NCBI GenBank assembly: GCA_013043685.1
Contig: JABDNT010000046.1
Span: 1 to 64,000, forward strand
Origin: Flavobacteriaceae bacterium
Lineage (GTDB): Bacteria; Bacteroidota; Bacteroidia; Flavobacteriales; Flavobacteriaceae
Length of the DNA: 64,000 bases
Reading direction: 5' to 3'
Part shown: in pieces, positions 33,857 to 42,529 of the stretch
Position numbering within the stretch: position 1 is the stretch's first letter
How the letters are laid out: each line of letters begins with the position of its first letter
The notes under the pieces: model-generated
What the model was told of the DNA's origin: nothing
The model's input: the letters and a program-made list of their open reading frames with translations, nothing else
Databases searched by the model: none
Translations under genes and position numbers: made by a program

Positions 33857-35011
33857 ATGAAAATCCAGGAGTTGTATTCCAAGCATTTTAAGTGTGAACT
33901 AAGTGGTCGTTATATTCATAATGAACACATCATTCCGCTGTTGGAGAACGCGACGAAAATTGCAAAAATTGAACAGATCGGATCGTCGGAAAATGGACTT
34001 CCTATTTATTCGGTTACATTGGGAACCGGCAAAAAAAAGATTTTGGCCTGGTCACAAATGCATGGAAATGAATCGACAACTACCAAGGCCTTGTTCGATT
34101 TTCTTCATTTTATAAAGCAAAAGAAGTTCTACGTTCAGGATATTTCAAAATTTTTAGGTGATTACACCTTTGTTTTTATTCCTATACTAAATCCTGACGG
34201 GGCATTTACCTACACACGTGAGAATATTAGTGGCGTTGATCTGAACCGGGATGCATTGGATTTACAGCAAAAAGAAAGTATGATCCTCAGGAACCTGTTC
34301 GAAGAATTTGAACCTGATATGTGCCTGAACATGCACGATCAACGTACTATTTATGGCACTACCGAAGGTAAAACAGTCACTGTTTCATTCCTGGCGCCGG
34401 CTGCAGATCCCACCCGAACCATCACGGAAGCGCGTAAAGCTGCGATGCAGCATATTGCAAGGGTTAATTCGGCCCTGCAGCTATTAATACCGGGACAGGT
34501 GGGGCGTTATGACGATACCTTCAACGCAAATTGCGTGGGTGATGCCTGCACAATGGCTGGTGTTCCTTCAATTCTTTTTGAAGCTGGGCATTTTCCCGGG
34601 GATTACCAGCGAGAGAAAACGCGCGAACTGATCTTTTGCGCACTGTTGGAATTGTTTCATATTACAAACTTCGGGACCATTGATATCGGATATAAGGAAT
34701 ATTTCCAGATTCCCGAGAATCAAGTGAATTTCAAGGACGTTATTATTCGAAATGTGCGTCTTTCAGGCCATGAAAATCCTGTTTCCATAGCTGTTCAGTA
34801 CCAGGAAGTGTTAAGAAACGGTAAAATTTGCTTCGATCCGGTAGTGGATTCCATAGGTGATCTCGATGAATGGTATGGACACTACGAAAACGATGGAAAT
34901 AAGGGGTTCGCATTATTAAATTATCATGAAAAAGAGGGAATTGGTGAGAAAATTGTAACGATTGTTGATGAAATCACACAAAACACGCTATTTAATTCAG
35001 CTAATAAATAG
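33857..35011 (+). CDS. M14-family zinc carboxypeptidase
   Basis: 384 residues from the ATG at 33857. A long in-frame extension to 33716 would run over operators and promoter and is rejected. The zinc motif is QMHGNESTTTKALFDFL (HxxE, about residue 68), with the second ligand His in MHDQRT (about 160). Arg of the S1' site may lie in GVDLNRDAL. A catalytic Glu could be in LFEAGHFPGD. No signal peptide, so it is cytoplasmic, unlike the usual secreted M14 enzymes. It may process a cytosolic peptide or amino-acid derivative. Likely controlled by the XRE protein next door. Confidence 0.85.
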   Translation: MKIQELYSKHFKCELSGRYIHNEHIIPLLENATKIAKIEQIGSSENGLPIYSVTLGTGKKKILAWSQMHGNESTTTKALFDFLHFIKQKKFYVQDISKFLGDYTFVFIPILNPDGAFTYTRENISGVDLNRDALDLQQKESMILRNLFEEFEPDMCLNMHDQRTIYGTTEGKTVTVSFLAPAADPTRTITEARKAAMQHIARVNSALQLLIPGQVGRYDDTFNANCVGDACTMAGVPSILFEAGHFPGDYQREKTRELIFCALLELFHITNFGTIDIGYKEYFQIPENQVNFKDVIIRNVRLSGHENPVSIAVQYQEVLRNGKICFDPVVDSIGDLDEWYGHYENDGNKGFALLNYHEKEGIGEKIVTIVDEITQNTLFNSANK

Positions 35012-35060
35012 TAATTTCGTATTATTATATCCGTATTAATACCCCATTAAAGAAACAGCT

Positions 35061-35540
35061 ATGGCTAAATTTAAATTAGACGATACAGACCATCAAATTC
35101 TAGATATGCTCATTGAAAATACCCGTACGCCATTCACGGATATTGCTAAAAAACTGGGCATTTCTGCAGGCACAGTTCATGTTCGAGTCAAAAAAATGGA
35201 AGAAGGCGGGATCATTACCGGATCATCTCTCACCCTGGATTATAAGAAACTTGGTTATTCGTTCATTGCTTATGTTGGAGTTTTCCTTAATAAAACCTCC
35301 CAGACCCAATTCGTACTTGAGCGGATCCATGATATACCCTATGTGACAGTAGCCCATGTAACTACCGGAAAATTTAATATTTTCTGCAAGATCAGGGCGA
35401 AAGATACCAGCCACGCCAAAGAGATAATTTATAAGATCGATGATATTGAAGGCGTTACCAGAACGGAAACCATGATCTCCCTGGAAGAAAGTATCAACGA
35501 TAAAAAACGATTAATGCACTCTATTTTTAAAGAGATCTAA
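35061..35540 (+). CDS. Lrp/AsnC-type transcriptional regulator
   Basis: 159 residues. The N-terminal helix-turn-helix is DDTDHQILDMLIENTRTPFT and IAKKLGISAGTVHVRVKKME. The C-terminal RAM domain (about residues 70-145) carries YVTVAHVTTGKFNIFCKIRA. These regulators form octamers and sense amino acids. It lies 50 bases past the M14 gene on the same strand; a combined operon is possible. A terminator follows. Effector and targets unknown. Confidence 0.93.
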   Translation: MAKFKLDDTDHQILDMLIENTRTPFTDIAKKLGISAGTVHVRVKKMEEGGIITGSSLTLDYKKLGYSFIAYVGVFLNKTSQTQFVLERIHDIPYVTVAHVTTGKFNIFCKIRAKDTSHAKEIIYKIDDIEGVTRTETMISLEESINDKKRLMHSIFKEI

Positions 35541-35557
35541 TAAATTCAGAATTTCAG

Positions 35558-35597
35558 AAAAACCCCTTAGTATACTGAATGCTCAGGGGTTTTGTTT
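35558..35597 (+). terminator. rho-independent terminator after the Lrp-type gene
   Basis: AAAACCCCT pairs with AGGGGTTTT across a loop of about 17 bases, then a T-rich run. It separates the Lrp gene from the DinB gene. Confidence 0.75.
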
Positions 35598-35615
35598 TTG
35601 ATTAACCCGGAAATC

Positions 35616-36131
35616 ATGACCGTTAACGATTTGCACTCTTCGGAATACAGTTCTTATTTTCAGCCTTACATAGACAAGGTGGAACAAAAACCGCTGATTC
35701 AATGTCTTGAAGAAGGTAAATTAGCCACTGAAACTTTTTTTCAGGATATCCCAACAGGGAAACAAGAGTTTCGCTATGCAGAAGGTAAATGGACTCCTAA
35801 GGAAATACTATTGCATCTATCCGATTCGGAGCGGATGTTCTGCTACCGCGCCATGAGTTTCGCCAGGTCCGACAACGCCAACCTTCCCGGTTACGATGAG
35901 AATGAATTCGCTCTCAATTCAAATGCCAATAAGCGGTCCATGGATGATATCATAGTGGAGTTTTCCGCCGTACGAGCTGCCACTATTAGTCTTTTTAAAA
36001 GTTTCAGCGATGAGGCCTTAATGCGCAAAGGGACCGCGAATAACAACACGCTATCGGTTCGTGCCGCAGGGTTTTTGATTTGCGGACATGAGATCCATCA
36101 CCGAAAGGTAATATCAAATCGTTACCTGTAG
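35616..36131 (+). CDS. DinB-type four-helix protein
   Basis: 171 residues from the ATG at 35616; an upstream in-frame TTG falls in the terminator. The metal-ligand helices hold EILLHLSDSERMFCYRAM (about residues 60-77) and ICGHEIHHRKVIS (about 153-165), the usual DinB layout with His ligands. No signal peptide. Function may be a thiol S-transferase; the substrate cannot be inferred. Distinct from the DinB protein at 8558. Confidence 0.86.
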   Translation: MTVNDLHSSEYSSYFQPYIDKVEQKPLIQCLEEGKLATETFFQDIPTGKQEFRYAEGKWTPKEILLHLSDSERMFCYRAMSFARSDNANLPGYDENEFALNSNANKRSMDDIIVEFSAVRAATISLFKSFSDEALMRKGTANNNTLSVRAAGFLICGHEIHHRKVISNRYL

Positions 36132-36160
36132 TACCAAAGTCCTATTCCTTTATCGCAGGT

Positions 36161-36457
36161 TTAATCTTCTTCTTCCTCCAGCTCTCTCTTAGCGGGTAGC
36201 TCAATTATAGGTTCAGAGAGGTCCTCTTCGGCGTAGTCGTCCTCGTCGAAATTTGCCATAGTACTCACCAGGCGTGAACTTACCTTTACAAGATAAATGG
36301 TGTCGTCGGTTCGTACTTCAACGGCTTCGATAGTTTCATTCCTGGCGTTCTTAAATACGATCACGTGGTCGTCATCATAACCATCCGGATATTTCTCAAC
36401 AAGAAGGGCGAGAATCTCAGGGGTTAGTTTTTTGTAATCTACTATAATCCGTTTCAT
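36161..36457 (-). CDS. conserved protein with acidic tail
   Basis: 98 residues from the second of two adjacent ATGs. The N-terminal part MKRIIVDYKKLTPEILALL is followed by KYPDGYDDDHVIVFKNARNE and a short beta region TIYLVKVSSRLVSTM. The tail is highly acidic: FDEDDYAEEDLSEPI and ELEEEED. It is common next to aroB in flavobacteria in my memory, but has no known function. Soluble; no motif recognised. Confidence 0.75.
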   Translation of the reverse strand: MKRIIVDYKKLTPEILALLVEKYPDGYDDDHVIVFKNARNETIEAVEVRTDDTIYLVKVSSRLVSTMANFDEDDYAEEDLSEPIIELPAKRELEEEED

Positions 36458-36534
36458 CATATTGGGGACTTGATGGTTGCATGATTAAAACTACTAAAAA
36501 AATCGTTCCAACCGGATTAAGGGAATATTATTTT

Positions 36535-37602
36535 TTACGAGTGGGAACTATAATAAGAAAATGCTTCTGAGATCAATGAATCCGGCACTTCACAATTGAT
36601 TTTATGGTCTGCAAAATCGTTCAGCAGCACAAAATAAACCTTCCCACGACTACTTTTTTTGTCGTAAATAAGCAGATCACTGATCTCTTTTATATGTGTT
36701 TTTGAAAACAGTTGTTTCTTGAATATGGCCAGGATGCCTGCGGTTATTTTATCAAGGGATTTCTTTGGGAAGCCAAGCATTTCAGAAGATATATAAGTTG
36801 CCAGTATCATCCCGATGGCAATGGCTTCTCCGTGCAATAACGGATTGTCCGGATTGTGACGAAGCGCATGTGATTCAATTGCATGTCCCAGTGTATGGCC
36901 ATAGTTAAGGATCTTTCGAAGTCCTTTTTCCAGGGGGTCTTGCTTGACCACGCGATCTTTAATGAGAACAGATTCCCAGATGAGCTCCTCGGCCTCCGGT
37001 TTGTTAATATCGAATTCCAGGGTACGATCAAAATATACTTCCGAGGCGATGATACCGTGTTTCAGCATTTCTGCCTGACCGGATCTGAGATGCGCTTCGG
37101 GAAGTGTCTGCAGATATCCCGGATCCAGTAACACCAGGGAAGGATGGTTGATCACTCCCACCTGGTTTTTTAGGCTGCCCAGGTCAACACCGGTTTTTCC
37201 TCCCACAGCAGCATCGACCATCGCGAGCAGAGAAGTGGGGATATTGATGAAATCTATCCCTCGCTTAAAAGTAGAGGCTACGAATCCTCCAAGATCGGTA
37301 ACAACCCCACCACCTAAATTAATTAACAAGCTGTTGCGGTCTGCATTTTTTTCCGATAGTTCACTCCAGATCTTTACGCAGCTATCTATATTTTTATGGT
37401 GCTCTCCTGCAGGCATTTCCAGGACAACGGGCTCACTTTCAAATGTTACTTCTGAAAGGAATTTCGGCAGGCAATGCCGTCTTGTATTTGTATCGGTTAA
37501 AACAAAGATACTGGAGTGGTTTACCTTTTGCAGGTGGACGCTCAGCACTTTCCCAACGGCAGTTCCGCAATGTACGTTTCCGATATTTTTTTGCTTCGGC
37601 AT
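36535..37602 (-). CDS. aroB: 3-dehydroquinate synthase
   Basis: 355 residues. The enzyme turns DAHP into 3-dehydroquinate in the shikimate pathway, using NAD and a divalent metal. The NAD-binding GGGVVTDLGGFVASTFKRG (about residues 95-115), the substrate region TSLLAMVDAAVGGKTGVD, and the metal ligands in LNYGHTLGHAIESH (His pair) and LLHGEAIAIGM are all present. Full length. The next gene on the opposite strand is proline dehydrogenase, 67 bases away. Confidence 0.95.
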   Translation of the reverse strand: MPKQKNIGNVHCGTAVGKVLSVHLQKVNHSSIFVLTDTNTRRHCLPKFLSEVTFESEPVVLEMPAGEHHKNIDSCVKIWSELSEKNADRNSLLINLGGGVVTDLGGFVASTFKRGIDFINIPTSLLAMVDAAVGGKTGVDLGSLKNQVGVINHPSLVLLDPGYLQTLPEAHLRSGQAEMLKHGIIASEVYFDRTLEFDINKPEAEELIWESVLIKDRVVKQDPLEKGLRKILNYGHTLGHAIESHALRHNPDNPLLHGEAIAIGMILATYISSEMLGFPKKSLDKITAGILAIFKKQLFSKTHIKEISDLLIYDKKSSRGKVYFVLLNDFADHKINCEVPDSLISEAFSYYSSHS

Positions 37603-37641
37603 TTAATGCTTTTTGTCATGTTTCGAGACATCAAATCTAAC

Positions 37642-37649
37642 TATATTTG
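37642..37649 (+). promoter_or_regulatory. -7 promoter element of the proline dehydrogenase gene
   Basis: TATATTTG is an exact TAnnTTTG match, 20 bases before the ATG at 37669. TTTTG or TTTCG further upstream could be the -33 element. Confidence 0.55.
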
Positions 37650-37668
37650 TTTACAATACCGGCTAATC

Positions 37669-38841
37669 ATGATATCAAAAAACCTTTTCGATAATACCGA
37701 AACCGCCTTCAAGCTAAAGAGCGATTCGGAATTGGAACGCGCGTACTTTTTATTCAAAATGATTTCCAACGAACCTTTGGTCCAGATCGGTACGGCGGTG
37801 ACCAAATTTGCTTTGAATGTGCACTTACCTGTTGAAGGGCTTATCCGTTCCACGGTCTTCGACCATTTCTGTGGAGGGGTGAACGAGAGCGATTGTCTGC
37901 CAACGGTAGATAAAATGTTCGATACCGGCGTATATTCTGTACTGGATTATTCGGTGGAAGGGAAGGAAGAAGAAGCGCAATTCGACAGAGCCCGCGACAA
38001 GGTGATCGAGCTTACCTATTTCGCCAGGGATAAAGAGGCGATGCCATTTTCGGTATTTAAGCCTACAGGGCTGGGCCGGTTTGCGATCTGGGAGAAAGTA
38101 TCGGCCGTGGAAGAACTCAACGAGGAAGAACAAGGGGAGTGGCAGCGAATTATAGACCGCTATCACGCCATCTGCAAAGTAGCCAAAGAATGCGATGTGA
38201 TCCTCTTGATAGACGCCGAAGAATACGCTATGCAGAAAGCGGCCGACGAGCTTTGTGAATCCATGATGGAAACCTACAATACGGAGAAGGTGATAGTGTG
38301 GGATACCCTGCAATGTTACCGTCACGATCGTTTGGAGCATCTCAAGGGCAGGCATGAGCGTGCCAAGGCCAAAGGATATAAAACAGGCTTTAAGATCGTG
38401 CGAGGTGCTTATATGGAGAAAGAGCACGAGCGGGCAGAGGACCATGGATACCCAACACCTATTTGCAAGAGCAAAGAAGAAACCGATGACAACTTCAATA
38501 CGATCATGAGGTACATCCTCGATAACCTGGAGGATATCTATTTGTTCGTGGGTAGCCACAACGAGATGAGCAGTTACCTTGCCATGGAGATCATGGAACA
38601 AAAAGGTTTATTGAGAAACGATCCCAGGATATGGTTTGGGCAGCTCTATGGCATGAGCGACCACATTAGCTACAACCTGGCCGTTGAGGGCTATAACGTG
38701 GCCAAATACGTTCCCTTTGGACCGGTAAAGGATGTAATGCCGTATCTTATACGCAGGGCCGAGGAGAATACTTCTGTGGCCGGGCAGACAAGCCGCGAGC
38801 TCAACTTGCTGAAAACAGAGAAGCAGCGGAGGGGGATCTAA
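37669..38841 (+). CDS. proline dehydrogenase (PutA-type TIM barrel)
   Basis: 390 residues from the ATG at 37669. A long upstream extension would overlap the aroB start and the promoter. An FAD-dependent PRODH barrel is marked by ATKFALNVHLPVEGLIRSTV near the start, LLIDAEEYAMQKAADELCESM (about residue 175), KIVRGAYMEKEHERA (about 245) and FVGSHNEMSSYLAMEIMEQK. It oxidises proline to pyrroline-5-carboxylate, feeding electrons into the quinone pool. Monofunctional: no P5C dehydrogenase domain. Confidence 0.93.
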   Translation: MISKNLFDNTETAFKLKSDSELERAYFLFKMISNEPLVQIGTAVTKFALNVHLPVEGLIRSTVFDHFCGGVNESDCLPTVDKMFDTGVYSVLDYSVEGKEEEAQFDRARDKVIELTYFARDKEAMPFSVFKPTGLGRFAIWEKVSAVEELNEEEQGEWQRIIDRYHAICKVAKECDVILLIDAEEYAMQKAADELCESMMETYNTEKVIVWDTLQCYRHDRLEHLKGRHERAKAKGYKTGFKIVRGAYMEKEHERAEDHGYPTPICKSKEETDDNFNTIMRYILDNLEDIYLFVGSHNEMSSYLAMEIMEQKGLLRNDPRIWFGQLYGMSDHISYNLAVEGYNVAKYVPFGPVKDVMPYLIRRAEENTSVAGQTSRELNLLKTEKQRRGI

Positions 38842-38877
38842 AAAAAGGATAGCAGGGATATTTCTATCTTTCCACGA

Positions 38878-38912
38878 ATAAAAAAAGCCCATCACACGGA
38901 TGAGCTTTATAA
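38878..38912 (-). terminator. terminator of the lipoprotein gene at 38931
   Basis: On the minus strand AAAGCTCATC pairs with GATGGGCTTT across a five-base loop, followed by T residues. It also lies just past the proline dehydrogenase gene and may stop both. Confidence 0.7.
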
Positions 38913-38930
38913 AGTATACTTACGATAAGT

Positions 38931-39506
38931 TTATTCTCTTACCTGGACATTTCCACCTTCTATATCATAAACAGGTACCTCAAAATTATTTGTACATGTA
39001 TAGACCGCGGGATCTGTACCAGTATAAAATAATGCCATTTGATCCGGATCGGCATTTGCGCCTTCACCGTTATCGATCACTTTGAACCAGCACAGCCTTC
39101 CTTCTAATTCCGGAAACTGGTTATCCCTGGTTACAACGCCAGTCATTACAGCGAGGTTTCCTGTTACCTCAAGGCAATCGATATCGAACTGAAGGTTCCT
39201 TTGGCCACCCACATAGGTGAGTACACCACTACCCTGAACGGATCCGTTCTTCTTAACCCGTGCATGGAAACTAAAATGCCTGAATCCTTCACCTACAGGT
39301 GGGATAACGTCTAGGGATATGGTTCCCTGGCCACTGGCCGACGGACCGCTCGCCCGAGTTTCTGTGGTTTCTTCGGTTAGGTTCTGACCCTCGTTGTCGG
39401 GAAGCTGTACTTCTTCCTGCGAGCATCCTGAAAAGAGGAGCATAACACTTGCGGAAATGGCGAAAAGGCCAAATCTCAAACTGGAATTTCTAAAATTTGT
39501 TTTCAT
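38931..39506 (-). CDS. lipoprotein of unknown function
   Basis: 191 residues from the ATG at 39506; an upstream in-frame ATG at 39563 adds a non-coding-looking stretch. The signal is RFGLFAISASVMLLFSGC with a lipobox Cys near residue 28, then an acidic/Thr linker EETTETRASGPSASGQG. The main domain is beta-rich (QGSGVLTYVGGQRNLQFDID, VTGNLAVMTGVV) and contains four Cys. I recognise only a similarity in layout to flavobacterial surface lipoproteins. Terminator follows. Confidence 0.78.
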   Translation of the reverse strand: MKTNFRNSSLRFGLFAISASVMLLFSGCSQEEVQLPDNEGQNLTEETTETRASGPSASGQGTISLDVIPPVGEGFRHFSFHARVKKNGSVQGSGVLTYVGGQRNLQFDIDCLEVTGNLAVMTGVVTRDNQFPELEGRLCWFKVIDNGEGANADPDQMALFYTGTDPAVYTCTNNFEVPVYDIEGGNVQVRE

Positions 39507-39914
39507 AATATATATTGGTTTAGTTAATACAACATAATACACCTGTGTACCCATAGGAAACAAGGGTAAATGTCAATTTAAGAGAGGAGTTAAAAAATAA
39601 TCGTTACAGGCGTAGATAGTTAACGATCCATTAAAGATAAAGAAAACTTTACAAACTCCCTTGATGATAATAGAATAAAAAATGTAGGTAAATACCTATA
39701 GGATAGAAGGTTAGCTAAAAGGCACAAGACAGGGATCCAATGATACCCTGATTCACCGAATAATAGCTGTTTTATTTTGCTGACTTTATCTGTATTTCTT
39801 AAAAGAACAATCTTTTAGTTGAGAATTTTCACAATACTGATGTAGTGTTGTATAGGCAGATATTTCGTGTATTGCCTCCTTATTGGATATCTTGCAGCAT
39901 TAATCAGTGCCAGT
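39507..39914. other. 408-base gap without gene
   Basis: Between the lipoprotein and GH16 genes, which diverge, I see no coding frame, tRNA or strong hairpin. It is AT-rich and should contain the two promoters. A short copy of AATAGCTGTTT-like sequence occurs here and after the GH16 gene, which I cannot interpret. Confidence 0.5.
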
Positions 39915-40979
39915 ATGTTCAACAGGATATTTTTCTTCTCTTTACTTATGGGTTTAACTGCATATGCACAGGATCCGGTATACGAACTGGTCTGGGCCGA
40001 CGAATTTGAGGGCAGCGGGGCCATCAATGGCGACAACTGGCATCATCAGACACTGCTGCCAAACGGTTCGAGCTGGTATAATGGAGAGATACAGCATTAT
40101 ACGGACAGGGAGGTCAATTCCTATGTGGGCAACGGAACCCTTAAGATCGTTGCGAAACGCGAGACATTTACAGACCAGGGTGTGACCAAGGATTTTACTT
40201 CGGCACGGCTGAATTCCAAATTTGCTTTTACCTACGGGAAGGTTGAGATCAGGGCCAAACTGCCAACCGGCGTGGGTACCTGGCCGGCCATGTGGACCCT
40301 GGGACAAAATATCTCGGAGCCCGGGGGATTTTGGGAACCAACTCACGGCAGTGTTAGCTGGCCCGCCTGCGGGGAGATCGATATCATGGAGCATTGGGGC
40401 GACAACCAGAATTTTGTGCAAAGTGCGATACATACGCCTTCCAGCTACGGGAATACAGTGAATAAGGGAGGTACAACCATACCCACCGCCAGTAGTGAAT
40501 TTCACATCTATACCATGGAATGGGACGAGGACCGCATAGTATTTGCCGTGGACGGAGTTGTTCATTATACCTATAATCCTGCGGTACAGAACCCGGATAC
40601 CTGGCCTTTTGATGCCAATCAATACATACTGCTCAACGTGGCTATCCTGCCCAATATAGACCCCGCGTTTTCCGAAAGCACCCTGGAGATCGATTATGTG
40701 CGGGTGTACCGGGAAGGAGTGTTGGGTGCCGATGGTCCAGAAGCCAATGTACGCGCCTCTTTGGTGAACCCGGTGGGGGAATACCTGGAAATGGAATTTG
40801 CCGAGAGTGCGATAGGCAGCGAACTGTATGTGTACGATCTTAGCGGCCGACTGGTGGCTTATTTTGAAATTAACCAGGCTTCGCTTGTAAAAGACAGCTC
40901 ACACTGGAGCTCCGGGCTCTATATGGCACACCTGGTAGGCGAGGGGAGCCTTAAGGTGATGAAGATCGTGAAGGAATAG
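39915..40979 (+). CDS. exported GH16 beta-glucanase (laminarinase-like) with type IX tail
   Basis: 354 residues from the ATG at 39915. A signal peptide (IFFFSLLMGLTAYAQ) leads a GH16 domain: VWADEFEGSGAINGDNWHHQ, then WPAMWTLGQNI, and the catalytic GEIDIMEHWGDN (ExDxxE, about residues 153-164). FDANQYILLNVAI and LEIDYVRVY end the domain at about 276. The C-terminal 75 residues (from RASLVNPVG) contain a type IX secretion sorting domain. It hydrolyses beta-1,3- or beta-1,3/1,4-glucans outside the cell, such as algal laminarin. Confidence 0.93.
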   Translation: MFNRIFFFSLLMGLTAYAQDPVYELVWADEFEGSGAINGDNWHHQTLLPNGSSWYNGEIQHYTDREVNSYVGNGTLKIVAKRETFTDQGVTKDFTSARLNSKFAFTYGKVEIRAKLPTGVGTWPAMWTLGQNISEPGGFWEPTHGSVSWPACGEIDIMEHWGDNQNFVQSAIHTPSSYGNTVNKGGTTIPTASSEFHIYTMEWDEDRIVFAVDGVVHYTYNPAVQNPDTWPFDANQYILLNVAILPNIDPAFSESTLEIDYVRVYREGVLGADGPEANVRASLVNPVGEYLEMEFAESAIGSELYVYDLSGRLVAYFEINQASLVKDSSHWSSGLYMAHLVGEGSLKVMKIVKE

Positions 40980-41018
40980 GGGATTACCAGTATATTAGAG
41001 GGATGGTAGTTTGGGATC

Positions 41019-42209
41019 TTAATGGCCGCCTACCCCGTACAATAGCTGTTTCATCTTGCTGCCGTTGATCTCAACAGGCTTGTAGGTGTTGTGGAATTTT
41101 TCGATGGTGATATTGATCTTCTCTTTCAGGGTTACAAATTCTTCTGGAATTTTTTCCACACAAGCCTCCTCGTTCTTGTAGCTATCCAGCATGAGGGCGA
41201 ACTTCTCGTAGAATTTCCCGCTTTGATTAATGAACATATTATACTGGAAAATGAAGTGCGTGAGTCGATCAATGCAAAATTCCAGATCGACTTTCATATT
41301 GTAGGCTTCAATTGGATTCTGGTAAGCAGAAGAAAGATAATTAAGTCGATTTAGGTATGCTACCAAGTGAGTCTGGATCGTTAACCAATCGTCATTTTCC
41401 CTGCACTTCTTTAAGCTAATCTTATAATCAATAGGTCGGGTATATAGATTGAAAAGCTCCTCTATTTGCTGAATAATTTCCTCGTTACTTTTCTTTAGAT
41501 AAGCAGATTCGAAGTAAACTACATTTAGATCGTTATTAATCCTTAGTGTGAAATCCAAAATACATTCAATCTCCTTCATCATTTCTTTTTTGCTTGATTT
41601 ATTAATTCCATCATTAGTAAATAATGATATCATCGAGTGAATAATGGTTGTATAGATATTATCTCCTAGGATTGCACCAAGGTCAAAGCCTTTTTTTTTA
41701 TCAGCTTTATTGGAGAAATTTCCTTTGGCAAGAGTAAATTCCTGGTAATTGTTCGGATTCGACATCTTTTGTATATCATGAAGAGTATTAACAGTTGTGA
41801 AATGATGATCTAATGCTAAAGTCTTCTCGTAAAGTATTTTGATGATTTCCACTCCCTTTATATATCTTACTTTATTTATATCAGCAATCCGCATTCTCTG
41901 AAATTTATCAACAGAATCCCTAATCTGAAATTGTTTTACGAGAAGTTCTAGGGTGTGTCTTGTCCTATTATTTTGAACCAGATCCGCTGTTATGTTGGTT
42001 AATTGATTATTGAAACCCAATAGGATAGAGTCATATTTTTTTTCGATGAAACTCAATTCTTTTGCAAATTGGTTCAAACATAACTCTATAGTATCTTCGG
42101 TAAAATTGGCTGCACTGGATTTCACGATGACCAGGGGCCCGTGAATAATAAGCATAAAAAGAATGATATGCAGTACTTTAATGAGTGACTTGGATGCAGA
42201 ATTGTTCAA
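41019..42209 (-). CDS. exported helical protein of unknown function
   Basis: 396 residues. The N-terminal hydrophobic segment VLHIILFMLIIHGPLVIV (about residues 11-28) is a signal peptide or anchor. The rest is predicted mostly helical, with heptad-like stretches (FAKELSFIEKKYDSILLGF, EEIIQQIEELFNLY) and no recognised domain. It is AT-rich. It lies convergent to the GH16 gene and 320 bases from a divergent TPR-AraC regulator with similar low GC, which could regulate it. No other family member is known to me. Confidence 0.75.
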   Translation of the reverse strand: MNNSASKSLIKVLHIILFMLIIHGPLVIVKSSAANFTEDTIELCLNQFAKELSFIEKKYDSILLGFNNQLTNITADLVQNNRTRHTLELLVKQFQIRDSVDKFQRMRIADINKVRYIKGVEIIKILYEKTLALDHHFTTVNTLHDIQKMSNPNNYQEFTLAKGNFSNKADKKKGFDLGAILGDNIYTTIIHSMISLFTNDGINKSSKKEMMKEIECILDFTLRINNDLNVVYFESAYLKKSNEEIIQQIEELFNLYTRPIDYKISLKKCRENDDWLTIQTHLVAYLNRLNYLSSAYQNPIEAYNMKVDLEFCIDRLTHFIFQYNMFINQSGKFYEKFALMLDSYKNEEACVEKIPEEFVTLKEKINITIEKFHNTYKPVEINGSKMKQLLYGVGGH

Positions 42210-42231
42210 TTATTTGGTAATTATTGTGCAG

Positions 42232-42300
42232 TAAAAAAAGCAACCTGAAGACCTGCAGTTCTAACTCCCCAGTTAATAATAACAAAATCATTCAGGTTGC
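42232..42300 (-). other. long-loop hairpin in the gap before the TPR-AraC gene
   Basis: GCAACCTGAA (42291-42300 read on the minus strand) pairs with TTCAGGTTGC (42240-42249) over about 40 bases, followed on the minus strand by a run of T. It resembles a terminator or the end of a small RNA. The rest of 42210-42529 shows no coding frame of note. Confidence 0.45.
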
Positions 42301-42529
42301 GAATCGGATTTAAAACAGTTCAAATTTTAGATGAATTTTTAAAGGAAACAACTATACCTACTATTGATTCATGAAAAGGAACTGTGAATTCACGAAAACC
42401 GAGCACGACGATATTCTGTAACACTTTGAAAAACAGTGATATGTAAAATTGATGATATGATGGAATCCAAAAAAATGTATTTCGGATAGAAATATCCTAT
42501 AACTTTATGTTGACCGCAACGTTACCAAT

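Noticed and set aside
33169-35011. Toxin-antitoxin pair (XRE plus M14 gene)
   Set aside because: The genes are divergent and the partner is a full-length metallopeptidase; a regulator-target pair is simpler.
37516-37668. N-terminal extension of proline dehydrogenase
   Set aside because: It overlaps the aroB 5' end and the promoter at 37642; family similarity begins at 37669.
37825-38601. 258-residue frame on the minus strand
   Set aside because: It is the antisense shadow of proline dehydrogenase, with His/Phe-rich composition and no family pattern.
39954-40622. 222-residue frame on the minus strand
   Set aside because: Antisense of the GH16 glucanase gene, whose catalytic motif is intact on +.
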